Shown here in pieces: positions 25,930-34,278 of a DNA stretch of 64,000 nt. Numbering within the stretch: the stretch's first letter is position 1; each line of letters starts with the position of its first letter. The stretch covers positions 1 through 64,000 of the forward strand of contig NZ_JAEAGR010000017.1 of NCBI RefSeq assembly GCF_015999265.1, written 5' to 3'. This stretch comes from Mobilitalea sibirica. GTDB lineage: Bacteria; Bacillota; Clostridia; Lachnospirales; Lachnospiraceae. The notes below the pieces were generated by a model. It did no database searches. It was not told the DNA's origin and saw nothing but the letters and a program-made list of their open reading frames with translations. The translations under genes were made by a program, and so were the position numbers.

Positions 25930-26224
25930 AGGTTCCGCTCCTTTCTGATATACACCGAATAAGTTTCGGTAAGTTGGAAATTCCTAAAGAACTGGTGAAT
26001 GTTAAATTATATTCTTAACCTCTATATTTAGTATAGGTAAATTATGGTTTAATGTCAATAAGAGGTATTAGATTGTTGATGTTATAGGCAGAAAAAAGAG
26101 TTGAAAGCCAGGACAGAGATGAATAAAACAATTTTAGAGATAAAAATAGAGATAGAAATTATAATTAAGTCTTTCAATAATCTATAGTAAACTTAAACAC
26201 TATGGTATGAAATTATATAGAAAT

Positions 26225-26298
26225 AAAGAAGGGTCTTTTATACATGGATAAGCCGGGAAGTAAATTCCTAAGCTTAATGTACAAAAAACCCTTTCTTT
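26225..26298 (-). terminator. Long hairpin downstream of hydA
   Basis: Arms 26225-26245 (AAAGAAGGGTCTTTTATACA...) and 26277-26298 pair over about 20 bp with few mismatches. It lies 29 bases after the hydA stop and should end the hydrogenase operon. A decayed mobile hairpin is the alternative. Nothing else is seen in 25930-26224. Confidence 0.65.
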
Positions 26299-26326
26299 GG
26301 ATTATAGCGAATATATTTATTTAAAG

Positions 26327-28075
26327 CTAAAATTTATTAACGGTTCTTTTTACATAGGTTGTATGCAATAGATCATGAGCTTTATGGCTTCCCGGCTTAC
26401 CAAGATACTCGTCATAAAGCATCTTAATATTAGGATTTTCATGGGACTTACGAAGCTCAGATGCCGCATCTTGGTCATAAAGTGCTTTTGCACGCAGAGT
26501 TCTAATATCTGTAAAGTTTCTTACACTGGCCGGCTGTTGTGGTTGACCGCCACCGTTTACACAACCGCCGGGGCATCCCATGATTTCAATAAAATGATAA
26601 TTCGCTTTACCGGACTTAACGTCATCAAGAAGCTTTCTTGCATTGGATAATCCGGAAGCAACTGCCACATTAATATCCATACCAGCTGCACGGTAGGTTG
26701 CTTCTTTAATTCCCTGCGTACCTCTAACCTCTGTGAAATCGAGATTTTTAAGTTCTTCTCCTGTTAAGGTTTCTACAGCAGTTCTTAAAGCAGCTTCCAT
26801 AACACCACCGGTTGCACCGAAGATTACACCGGCACCGGTTGATCTTCCAAGAGGATCATCAAAGCCTTCATCAGGCAGTGATAAGAAATTAAGACCGACA
26901 CGTTCAATCATTCTTGCCAATTCGCGGGTTGTAATTGAGATATCAACATCCGGAACACCGGCAGCATTCTGATTCTCTCTACCGATTTCGAATTTTTTAG
27001 CCGTACATGGCATTACACTAACCATTACGATGTCTTCCGGATTAATTCCCAGCTTCTCAGCCAGATACGTCTTAGTAATTGCTCCGAACATCTGCTGAGG
27101 AGATTTACAGCTTGATAAATTATCAATCATGTCAGGGTAATAATGTTCACAATACTTAATCCATCCCGGTGAGCAAGAAGTAATCAGCGGAAGGACACCA
27201 TTATTTTGAACTCGATCTAATAACTCATGTGCCTCCTCTAAAATAGTGAGATCGGCGGCAAAGTTTGTATCAAATACTTTATCAAAGCCGAGGCGGCGAA
27301 GGGCGGTAACCATTTTACCTTCCACGTTAGTTCCAATCGGAAGGCCAAAAGCTTCACCCAGTGCTGCGCGGACAGCAGGTGCTGTTTGAACGAACACATA
27401 TTTATCAGGATCAGCTAAAGCTGCAAATACTTCTTCTGTATAATCCTTTTCAGCAAGAGCACCGGTAGGACAGACAGCGATACATTGTCCGCAGGATACA
27501 CAGCTAGTTTCTCCTAAGTCCATATCAAATGCACAAGAGATATTCGTGATAAATCCACGATCATTTGCACCAATTACTCCGATGCTTTGTACCTTTTCGC
27601 AGACAGCGGAACAACGTCTGCAGATAATACACTTATTGTTATCACGAACCATATGAGGTGAGGTATCATCCACGGTGTAGTGAGTGCGCTCCCCCTCATA
27701 AAATAGTTCATTATCTACTTTGAGATCGTTACAGAGCTTTTGTAATTCGCAATTACCGCTTCTAACGCAGGATAAACATTTTCTGTCATGATCAGATAAA
27801 ATCAGCTCCAGCGTTTTTTTACGGGACGTAAGTACCTTCGGGGTATTGGTATAAATCTCCATGCCATCAGCTACCGGATGCATACAGGAAGCTACTAAGC
27901 TTCTGGCACCCTTTACTTCCACTACGCAGATACGGCAGGCACCGATTTCATTGATCTCCTTTAAATAGCAAAGAGTAGGAATATCAATGTGTGCTTGCTT
28001 TGCAGCTTCTAAAATAGTGGAACCCTTTGGTACTTCATATGACATACCATTTATTTTAATATTAAGCGTTTCCAT
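26327..28075 (-). CDS. hydA: NADH-dependent [FeFe] hydrogenase catalytic subunit
   Basis: A 582-residue catalytic subunit of the trimeric hydrogenase. In order: an N-terminal [2Fe-2S] domain (PTLCYLKEINEIGACRIC), a His-ligated cluster (CLSCVRSGNCELQKLC), two [4Fe-4S] clusters (CIICRRCSAVCE, CVSCGQCIAVCP) and the H-cluster domain. Its L1 motif is TSCSPGW, L2 MPCTAKKFE and L3 MGCPGGCVNGGGQP. With HydB and HydC it couples H2 to NADH and probably ferredoxin (bifurcation or confurcation). I start at ATG 28075, where GGAGG sits five bases upstream; ATG 28087 would contain it. Confidence 0.95.
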   Translation of the reverse strand: METLNIKINGMSYEVPKGSTILEAAKQAHIDIPTLCYLKEINEIGACRICVVEVKGARSLVASCMHPVADGMEIYTNTPKVLTSRKKTLELILSDHDRKCLSCVRSGNCELQKLCNDLKVDNELFYEGERTHYTVDDTSPHMVRDNNKCIICRRCSAVCEKVQSIGVIGANDRGFITNISCAFDMDLGETSCVSCGQCIAVCPTGALAEKDYTEEVFAALADPDKYVFVQTAPAVRAALGEAFGLPIGTNVEGKMVTALRRLGFDKVFDTNFAADLTILEEAHELLDRVQNNGVLPLITSCSPGWIKYCEHYYPDMIDNLSSCKSPQQMFGAITKTYLAEKLGINPEDIVMVSVMPCTAKKFEIGRENQNAAGVPDVDISITTRELARMIERVGLNFLSLPDEGFDDPLGRSTGAGVIFGATGGVMEAALRTAVETLTGEELKNLDFTEVRGTQGIKEATYRAAGMDINVAVASGLSNARKLLDDVKSGKANYHFIEIMGCPGGCVNGGGQPQQPASVRNFTDIRTLRAKALYDQDAASELRKSHENPNIKMLYDEYLGKPGSHKAHDLLHTTYVKRTVNKF

Positions 28076-28111
28076 ATTTTCCTCCATTCAAATAAAGATG
28101 AAAAGTGTAAT

Positions 28112-29899
28112 CTATTTCTTAGAAATAGCACCAAATCTACATTTTTCCATACAAGCGCCACATTTGATACATTTATCCTGTTCAATGATATGAGCTTCTT
28201 TTACTTTGCCTATAATAGCGCCATTCGGACAAATTCTTGCACAAAGGGTACAACCTTTACACTTATCCGCATCGATAATATAGGAAAGAAGAGCTTTACA
28301 TACGCCGGCAGGACATTTTTTATCTGTAACGTGAGAGAGATATTCATCTTTAAAGAAACGTAATGTTGATAATACCGGGTTTGGTGCTGTTTGACCAAGA
28401 CCGCATAAAGCGTTTTCTTTGATGTAATAGCATAATTCTTCCAGTTTGTCTAAATCTTCTAATGTACCGTTACCGTTAGTTATCTTCTCAAGCATCTCAT
28501 AAAGACGTTTCGTACCGATACGGCAAGGAGTACATTTACCACAGGATTCATCCACAGTAAACTCTAAGAAGAATTTTGCTATATCAACCATACAGTTGTC
28601 TTCATCCATTACAATGAGTCCGCCGGAGCCCATCATGGATCCGATTCCAATTAAGTTATCGTAATCAATCGGAATATCAAAGTGTTCCATAGGGATACAT
28701 CCACCGGAAGGACCACCGGTTTGAGCCGCCTTAAATTTCTTACCGTTTGGAATACCGCCGCCGATTTCATCAATGACTTCTCTAAGGGTAGTACCCATAG
28801 GGATCTCAACCAGACCGGTGTTGTTAATTTTACCACCAAGAGCAAATACCTTAGTACCTTTTGATTTTTCAGTACCCATAGATGCAAACCATTCTGCACC
28901 ATGTAAAATGATCTGAGGAATATTTGCATAGGTTTCTACGTTATTTAAAATGGTCGGCTTTTCAAATAATCCCTTTTGCGCCGGGAACGGAGGACGAGGG
29001 CGAGGCTCACCACGATTTCCTTCGATGGAAGTCATGAGAGCGGTCTCTTCACCGCAGACAAATGCTCCGGCACCCAGTCTTAAGTCGATATCAAAATCAA
29101 AACCGCTGTTAAATATATTTTTACCTAATAAGCCATATTCTCTTGCCTGTGCAATTGCTATCTTTAGACGATCAACTGCAATCGGATACTCAGCTCGAAC
29201 ATAGATATATCCCTGGGAAGCGCCAATCGCATAGCCGGCGATTGCCATTGCTTCTAATACTACATGGGGATCTCCTTCTAAAACGGAACGGTCCATGAAA
29301 GCACCTGGATCACCTTCATCGGCATTACAGCAGACATACTTTTGATCTGCATCATTACCTTTCGCTAGCTTCCATTTCATTCCTGTAGGGAAACCACCGC
29401 CACCACGGCCTCTGAGTCCGCTGTCTAAGATGGTTTGAATTACCTGATCAGGGGTATACTCCGTTAAAACTCTTCCAAGAGCTTCATAACCATCGGTAGC
29501 AATGTATTCATCAATATTTTCAGGGTTAATTACACCACAGTTACGTAGAGCAATTCTATGCTGTTTTCTATAAAAATCTGTGTCATTTAAGGATTTGATT
29601 CCTTCTTCCGTAACCGTCTCTTTGTATACCAGACGATTTACGATACGTCCCTTTAACAGATGCTCTGAAACAATCTCAGGAACATCTTCCGGTTTTACCA
29701 AGGCATAAAAGGTTGCTTCCGGGTAAACGATCATAATAGGACCTAAAGCACAAAGACCATGGCAGCCTGTCTGAACAACAGAAACTTCTTCCTTAAGTCC
29801 GGCTTTTTTAATTTCAGTTTGCAGTGCCTCGATGATTTTAGGACAACCTGAGGAAGTACATCCGGTACCACCGCAAACTAATACGTGTGAACGATACAT
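28112..29899 (-). CDS. hydB: Trimeric [FeFe] hydrogenase subunit HydB (NuoF-like, NADH-binding)
   Basis: A 595-residue flavoprotein. An N-terminal thioredoxin-like [2Fe-2S] domain (CGGTGCTSSGCPKI, CHGLCALGP) is fused to a NuoF module. That module has GRGGGGFPTGMKWKLA for NADH/FMN and ESCGKCTPCRIGTKRL for the N3-type cluster. Two C-terminal ferredoxin clusters follow (CKGCTLCARICP, CIKCGACMEKC). It passes electrons between NADH and HydA. The gene lies 36 bases before hydA and 18 after the small [2Fe-2S] gene. AAGGAGG precedes ATG 29899. Confidence 0.95.
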   Translation of the reverse strand: MYRSHVLVCGGTGCTSSGCPKIIEALQTEIKKAGLKEEVSVVQTGCHGLCALGPIMIVYPEATFYALVKPEDVPEIVSEHLLKGRIVNRLVYKETVTEEGIKSLNDTDFYRKQHRIALRNCGVINPENIDEYIATDGYEALGRVLTEYTPDQVIQTILDSGLRGRGGGGFPTGMKWKLAKGNDADQKYVCCNADEGDPGAFMDRSVLEGDPHVVLEAMAIAGYAIGASQGYIYVRAEYPIAVDRLKIAIAQAREYGLLGKNIFNSGFDFDIDLRLGAGAFVCGEETALMTSIEGNRGEPRPRPPFPAQKGLFEKPTILNNVETYANIPQIILHGAEWFASMGTEKSKGTKVFALGGKINNTGLVEIPMGTTLREVIDEIGGGIPNGKKFKAAQTGGPSGGCIPMEHFDIPIDYDNLIGIGSMMGSGGLIVMDEDNCMVDIAKFFLEFTVDESCGKCTPCRIGTKRLYEMLEKITNGNGTLEDLDKLEELCYYIKENALCGLGQTAPNPVLSTLRFFKDEYLSHVTDKKCPAGVCKALLSYIIDADKCKGCTLCARICPNGAIIGKVKEAHIIEQDKCIKCGACMEKCRFGAISKK

Positions 29900-29917
29900 A
29901 GTGTGACCTCCTTTAAG

Positions 29918-30289
29918 TTATCCGAGCATCTCGGTAATCGTATATTTTTTTATAACCTGACCGCGGATTAAGTGTTGATCTATCACTTCGTTCGCCTTCT
30001 CCGGAGTCATTTTTACATAAGTTACTTTATCTTTACCCGGTTCCATAACCTCAACGATAGGCTCATATTGACATAAACCGATACATCCGGTCTGAGTTAC
30101 AGCTACATTTTTTAGACCCTTTGCCTGAACCGCATCGGAAAGAGCATTTAAAACCGGTCTTGCACCGCTTGCGATACCGCAGGTTGCCATTCCGACCACA
30201 ACCCGGATCTGTTCGCCGGATTCTTTTCGAAGACCCATCTGACTTTGCATCGATTCTCTGATTGCTTTCAGTTCTTCTAAAGTTTTCAT
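29918..30289 (-). CDS. [2Fe-2S] thioredoxin-like ferredoxin of the hydrogenase operon
   Basis: A 123-residue protein with one thioredoxin-fold [2Fe-2S] domain. Four Cys lie in GMATCGIASGARPV and TGCIGLCQYEPIVEV. It resembles the N-terminal domain of HydB and is regularly encoded between hydC and hydB in Clostridia. It probably carries electrons or assists assembly; its exact role is not established. GGAGG lies before ATG 30289. Confidence 0.9.
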   Translation of the reverse strand: MKTLEELKAIRESMQSQMGLRKESGEQIRVVVGMATCGIASGARPVLNALSDAVQAKGLKNVAVTQTGCIGLCQYEPIVEVMEPGKDKVTYVKMTPEKANEVIDQHLIRGQVIKKYTITEMLG

Positions 30290-30366
30290 CTGTTTCCCTC
30301 CTAACTATAGATTGGTTGATTTCATGAAAAAGTGAATTGGGATCCCCAATTCCTTGAAAATTTACG

Positions 30367-30936
30367 TTATTGTTTTTCTGTTTTGGATAACTCAGCATCC
30401 ACTTCTTTTTGATTTTCCTCTAAATAGCTTTTTATATATGCAGATACTTCCGGTGAATTTAGCGGGACATCACCTAGTATATTACGAAACTCCCTGGTAT
30501 CCAGTTGAAACCGCTTGCCGTCAACTTCATAGGTATATAGAAAATCAATCTCATTGTTCGTAATAATCAGTGTATATACCGTACTGTTAATATCTCCCAA
30601 AGGAATACAGTCAATATGGGACATGCAAAACACGGCAGTAACGATAGTTCCTTTGCCGGGCATTGATTCCATATGAAAACTCCCTCCGGTGCTTAAAGCA
30701 GCCTGCTTGAAGAAGGGGACACCCAATCCAACTCCTCTTGTAGTACGGGTGGTAAAGAAAGGATCCTCAACTTGTGAAAGCTGTTCTTTGGTCATTCCAC
30801 AACCGTTATCTGCTATCATAATAGTGAGCAAATCTGATTTAGTATGTAACCTTATTGCGATTTCAATCAGATTAGCATCTGCTCTTATTGAATTATTTGC
30901 TACATCTAGAACATTAAGAGAAAGTTCTGTCATCAT
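30367..30936 (-). CDS. GHKL ATPase (histidine-kinase-like ATP-binding protein) in the hydrogenase operon
   Basis: A 189-residue protein made almost only of a GHKL ATP-binding domain: N box DVANNSIRADA, G1 DNGCGM, F box FFTTR, G2 GVGLGVP. No phosphoacceptor His domain or sensor is visible. The C-terminal 70 residues are unlike known domains. Such stand-alone ATPases recur in clostridial hyd operons, with unknown targets. No ribosome site precedes the ATG; hydC ends six bases upstream, so translation is probably coupled. Confidence 0.88.
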   Translation of the reverse strand: MMTELSLNVLDVANNSIRADANLIEIAIRLHTKSDLLTIMIADNGCGMTKEQLSQVEDPFFTTRTTRGVGLGVPFFKQAALSTGGSFHMESMPGKGTIVTAVFCMSHIDCIPLGDINSTVYTLIITNNEIDFLYTYEVDGKRFQLDTREFRNILGDVPLNSPEVSAYIKSYLEENQKEVDAELSKTEKQ

Positions 30937-30941
30937 TTTAT

Positions 30942-31436
30942 TTATTTATACTTATCAAAAATACCATCCAGATCATCTACGGTTAACTTTCCGTATACAT
31001 CATCATTGATGGTAAGAACCGGTGCAAGACCACATGCGCCGATACATCTGCAGGATTCCAATGAAAACTTACCGTCCGGAGTACATTCTCCATCAGATAC
31101 ACCAAGAATCTCTTTTAGTTTGTTAAATAATTCACCTGCTCCTTTTACATAGCAAGCAGTTCCGAGGCAAACGGATATCTTATATTTGCCCTTGGGATTC
31201 AATGAAAACTGAGAATAAAATGTTACGATACCATATATCTTCTCGAGAGGAACATCCATTTCATTTGAAATTATGGTCTGCACCTCAATAGGAAGATATC
31301 CATAAATTTCCTGCGCCTGTTGCAGAATCGGCATCAGTGATCCTTTATCATTTTTGTGATCAGCAATGACCTTTAATAGAGCAGCTTCCTGCTCCTTAGT
31401 TCCTGCAAAGGGTACAGCTGCTGTTAGCGAACCCAT
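30942..31436 (-). CDS. hydC: Trimeric [FeFe] hydrogenase subunit HydC (NuoE-like)
   Basis: A 164-residue NuoE-family [2Fe-2S] protein. The helical N-terminus (LMPILQQAQEIYGYLP) leads to the thioredoxin-like domain with cluster ligands in CLGTACYVKG and SCRCIGACGLAPVL. It links NADH-side electrons to HydB. I start at ATG 31436, with AAGGAGG eight bases upstream, not at the upstream ATG 31484 with no ribosome site. It is the first gene of the operon hydC-ATPase-ferredoxin-hydB-hydA. Confidence 0.94.
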   Translation of the reverse strand: MGSLTAAVPFAGTKEQEAALLKVIADHKNDKGSLMPILQQAQEIYGYLPIEVQTIISNEMDVPLEKIYGIVTFYSQFSLNPKGKYKISVCLGTACYVKGAGELFNKLKEILGVSDGECTPDGKFSLESCRCIGACGLAPVLTINDDVYGKLTVDDLDGIFDKYK

Positions 31437-31482
31437 TGTATAAACCTCCTTGAAATTTGATTTTGTCGCGTTGAATATTGAC

Positions 31483-31491
31483 ATTATAGCA
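31483..31491 (-). promoter_or_regulatory. Extended -10 promoter of the hydrogenase operon
   Basis: Read leftward, TGCTATAAT (31491-31483) is a TGn-extended -10. No clear -35 is present at 17 bases. It lies about 50 bases before the hydC start codon. I could not place a firm Rex site. Confidence 0.55.
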
Positions 31492-31651
31492 TAAGTGTGT
31501 TAAAAAATCTACAAAAAAATTTGACAACAATATCGATAAATTAAGGAGAGTTGTGGGCAAAGTGTATAATATTGGTATACCGTAATTTCTAGGGTGGAGG
31601 ACCTTCGTATTTATTCAGATTTAATCTGTCTTCAAACATTGTATTTTAAGG

Positions 31652-31739
31652 TAGATTATATTATAATAATGACATTGTTTCCGATCCTGATTTTTCACTA
31701 TTAAACAATCTTTTCTAAAGTTGATTATAATATAATCTA
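31652..31739. repeat. Perfect 16-bp inverted repeat in the divergent intergenic region
   Basis: TAGATTATATTATAAT (31652-31667) and its exact complement (31724-31739) flank a 56-base spacer. They lie between the divergent hydrogenase and PAS-GGDEF genes. Bases 31500-31931 hold no gene I can support. The arms are AT-only apart from one base pair, so chance is possible. Confidence 0.5.
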
Positions 31740-31931
31740 AGGTATGAGAAGTTGTTGAGTGGTTTTTCTCCGAATTGATGAGAGTCTACGGATGAAAGTT
31801 ATTCTAAACACGTATGGTAATGTATTGTGATTAGAAGGATACGAAATATGGGTGATAGATACGCCAAGGCAAATTTATTATAATGAGATTTCCTTTAATA
31901 TTCCATGGGTTGATATAGAAAGGTGAATGCA

Positions 31932-33245
31932 ATGGATGACAAAACAACTGATCAAAAAGACCAACTGTTAAATACCGTTCCCGGAGGGGTTGCGAAAATA
32001 GCATTGGACGATACTTTAACAATTCTCTATGCAACAGATACATTCTTTTCCTTGATAAAGAATGTATCAGAAAAAATAAATACAAAAACAACATTGGCAC
32101 TACTTCGGATTGTTTATTCAGCCGATATCATATATGTTACGCAGCAATTGGCAGCTCAAAAAATTAGAAAAGATAATATCATAAATTTCAACTTTCGAAC
32201 CTTACAATCCAATGGCAGCTTTAAGTGGGTTATGATTACAGGAAGTAAGACCGAGGAAGTACATCAGTCCGGTAATAAGTCCGTGCCGGTTTATTCCTGT
32301 ATAGCCATGGATGTTACAGAACATATGTTGAAATATAAAAAGTTGGAACAGGTCAACAACTATCATAGAATCATCTCGGAATTATCCAAAGAGTTATATT
32401 TTGAATATGAGATTGCAACGGATACATTGGTATTTACGGAACTTTTTCGGGAGGTTTTTGGGAAAGATTCGGTTATATCAGGCTTTCGGAAAAAACTTGA
32501 TAAGACAAAGATGATTCATCCGGATGAGGTGCCGGGTGTAATTAAGGTCTATAGCAGTATGATGAGTGGAAGAAAACAGGTTAGATTTGAATTGAGGCTG
32601 ATTTCCAAAGAGGGAGCACCAACTTGGTATATCTGCTATGCATCTATTATATTTGATGATAATAAAAATCCTTATAAAGTAATTGGAAAACTGGCTTCTA
32701 TTAACACAATAAAAAAAGAAGCAGAGACAGTAACACAAAAACCACAGTTAGATAACTTAACCAAGGTATGTACGAAAGATAGCGCGGAAAGTATGATTAC
32801 AGAAGCCATGTCAAAACAGGAACCGGATGCTCTTTCAGCCCTTTTATTAATTGAAATCAGGAATTACAAAGGGGTAAATGAAATCTTGACATCGGTGAAA
32901 GGGGAGAATATTCTAACCACATTAGCCGGTTATTTTAAAGAACGGTTTCGTGCCACGGATATTATTGGCCGTCTGGGTCTAAATGAATTTATAGTATATG
33001 TAAAGGATATTAGGACAGATCGTTATGTATACGAAAAAGCGGATCAAATCTGTAAAGAAGTAGAAAATCGCTATTCCTATGAGCATACCAAGAATGGTTT
33101 ATCCATAAGTATTGGAGTAGCATTCAAAAAAGAAGAGCAAATGGAATATTCTGCTTTGCTTGCCAATGCTAAGACGGCATTAATTATGGCAAAAAAAGAA
33201 AATAACAATTCATTTGAAGTGTTCTATGAGACGACGAATAAATAA
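31932..33245 (+). CDS. PAS-PAS protein with degenerate GGDEF domain
   Basis: A 437-residue cytosolic protein. Two PAS-like domains (about 15-130 and 145-260; the motif FEYEIATDTLVFTELFREVFG starts the second) are followed by a GGDEF-fold domain. Its active-site loop reads GRLGLNEF where GGDEF is expected, so diguanylate cyclase activity is unlikely; ligand binding or signalling by partner contact is more plausible. ATG 31932 has AAAGGTG seven bases upstream; an earlier GTG 31923 is possible. It opens the rightward block beside the hydrogenase operon. Confidence 0.85.
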   Translation: MDDKTTDQKDQLLNTVPGGVAKIALDDTLTILYATDTFFSLIKNVSEKINTKTTLALLRIVYSADIIYVTQQLAAQKIRKDNIINFNFRTLQSNGSFKWVMITGSKTEEVHQSGNKSVPVYSCIAMDVTEHMLKYKKLEQVNNYHRIISELSKELYFEYEIATDTLVFTELFREVFGKDSVISGFRKKLDKTKMIHPDEVPGVIKVYSSMMSGRKQVRFELRLISKEGAPTWYICYASIIFDDNKNPYKVIGKLASINTIKKEAETVTQKPQLDNLTKVCTKDSAESMITEAMSKQEPDALSALLLIEIRNYKGVNEILTSVKGENILTTLAGYFKERFRATDIIGRLGLNEFIVYVKDIRTDRYVYEKADQICKEVENRYSYEHTKNGLSISIGVAFKKEEQMEYSALLANAKTALIMAKKENNNSFEVFYETTNK

Positions 33246-33302
33246 GCGAATTCTTTAGCAATAAATAAAGTTGGATTAGCTTGAGGAGAGGAGTCATAGT
33301 AT

Positions 33303-33656
33303 ATGACAATTAAGGATATACGGGATATATTGGGAGCACGGTTTATCTATGGAGAGGATCATAAGGATCGGGAAGTACATGCAGCCTGTGGCTCCGATAT
33401 GATGAGCGATGTACTGGCTTTTGTAAAGGATAGTGCGGTACTGCTTACCGGTCTATGTAACCCACAGGTTATCAGGACTGCGGAGATGATGGATATTATC
33501 TGTATTGTATTTGTCCGTGGCAAGATGCCGGATGATAATATGATAGAGATGGCTAGGGAAAAAGGAATTGCTCTTTTATCAACCGGACACCGAATGTTTT
33601 CTGCATGCGGAATGCTTTATGAAAAAGGTTTACGTGGAGGCTCGCCATATCGATGA
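33303..33656 (+). CDS. DRTGG domain protein (copy 1)
   Basis: A 117-residue DRTGG-like protein (GARFIYGEDHKDREVHAACG, DVLAFVKDSAVLLTGL, EMAREKGIALLSTGHRMFSAC). The DRTGG fold resembles the N-terminal domain of HPr kinase and binds nucleotides in some proteins. Its stop overlaps the next start (ATGA), so the two are translationally coupled. The set DRTGG plus serine kinase plus hydrogenase-like protein recurs in Clostridia. AGGAGAGGAG precedes ATG 33303. Confidence 0.87.
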   Translation: MTIKDIRDILGARFIYGEDHKDREVHAACGSDMMSDVLAFVKDSAVLLTGLCNPQVIRTAEMMDIICIVFVRGKMPDDNMIEMAREKGIALLSTGHRMFSACGMLYEKGLRGGSPYR

Positions 33657-34087
33657 TGAATGATAAAATAAAACTATGTTACGATGTTCCGGCTGATGAT
33701 TTTACAAGAGCAGGGGAAGCATCCAGTAATGTAAAAAGCAAATTAAAAATGATGGGTGTCAATCCAGAGATAATCCGAAAAGTAGCTATTGCTATGTACG
33801 AAGGTGAAATCAATATGGTAATTCATGCTTTTGGAGGGACGATAGACGTAGTGATAACACCGGATGAGATAGAGATGGTGCTTAAGGATGATGGACCGGG
33901 AATTGAAAACATAGAGCTAGCTATGCAGGCCGGATACTCTACGGCACCGGATAATATAAGGTCATTAGGCTTTGGAGCCGGAATGGGGTTGCCCAATATG
34001 AAAAAGTATACCGATGAACTAAACATTGATAGTACCGTCGGAGTAGGAACAACGGTTACAATGAAGGTAAAGATGAATGAAAGATAA
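33653..34087 (+). CDS. RsbW-like anti-sigma/serine kinase ATP-binding protein
   Basis: A 144-residue GHKL ATPase of the RsbW/SpoIIAB type: N box MYEGEINMVIHAFGG, G1 LKDDGPGI, G2 GFGAGMGLPNMKK. RsbW-type proteins phosphorylate an anti-sigma antagonist or hold a sigma factor. No sigma or antagonist gene is adjacent, so the partner may be the neighbouring DRTGG or hydrogenase-like protein. The start overlaps the previous stop by four bases. A terminator follows at 34141. Confidence 0.9.
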   Translation: MMNDKIKLCYDVPADDFTRAGEASSNVKSKLKMMGVNPEIIRKVAIAMYEGEINMVIHAFGGTIDVVITPDEIEMVLKDDGPGIENIELAMQAGYSTAPDNIRSLGFGAGMGLPNMKKYTDELNIDSTVGVGTTVTMKVKMNER

Positions 34088-34140
34088 TATAAGAGTGAAA
34101 TGACTTTAATATAACGGCAAAAATTAGACAACTCAAGTAA

Positions 34141-34180
34141 AATCTCCTGCCTTTCATATAATCGGCAGGAGATTTCATCT
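34141..34180 (+). terminator. Terminator after the RsbW-like gene
   Basis: AATCTCCTGCC (34141-34151) pairs perfectly with GGCAGGAGATT (34164-34174). TCATCTATATTTT follows. It splits the rightward block into separate transcription units. Confidence 0.8.
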
Positions 34181-34204
34181 ATATTTTAAGTGATAAGGTT
34201 AGGG

Positions 34205-34245
34205 TGTCAAAAGGCTTTTGACATAAAAACTGTTTGATTTACATT
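34205..34245 (+). promoter_or_regulatory. Palindromic operator over the promoter of the sensory hydrogenase gene
   Basis: TGTCAAAAG, G, CTTTTGACA (34205-34223) is a perfect 9-1-9 inverted repeat. Its right arm contains the -35 TTGACA (34218-34223). TACATT (34240-34245) is a -10 at 16 bases. The coding start is 34 bases further. A dimeric regulator bound here would block RNA polymerase. The regulator is unknown. Confidence 0.6.
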
Positions 34246-34278
34246 TGTGCTGAAAAGTGCGGTAATATGGAGGTTATT

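Noticed and set aside
31500-31560. Possible Rex site before the hydrogenase operon (TTGTTGTCAA region)
   Set aside because: Only half resembles TTGTTAANNNNTTAACAA; the second half does not match.
31765-31800. Hammerhead-ribozyme-like GATGAG...GAAA string
   Set aside because: The CUGAUGA core is altered and stems I-III cannot be formed convincingly.
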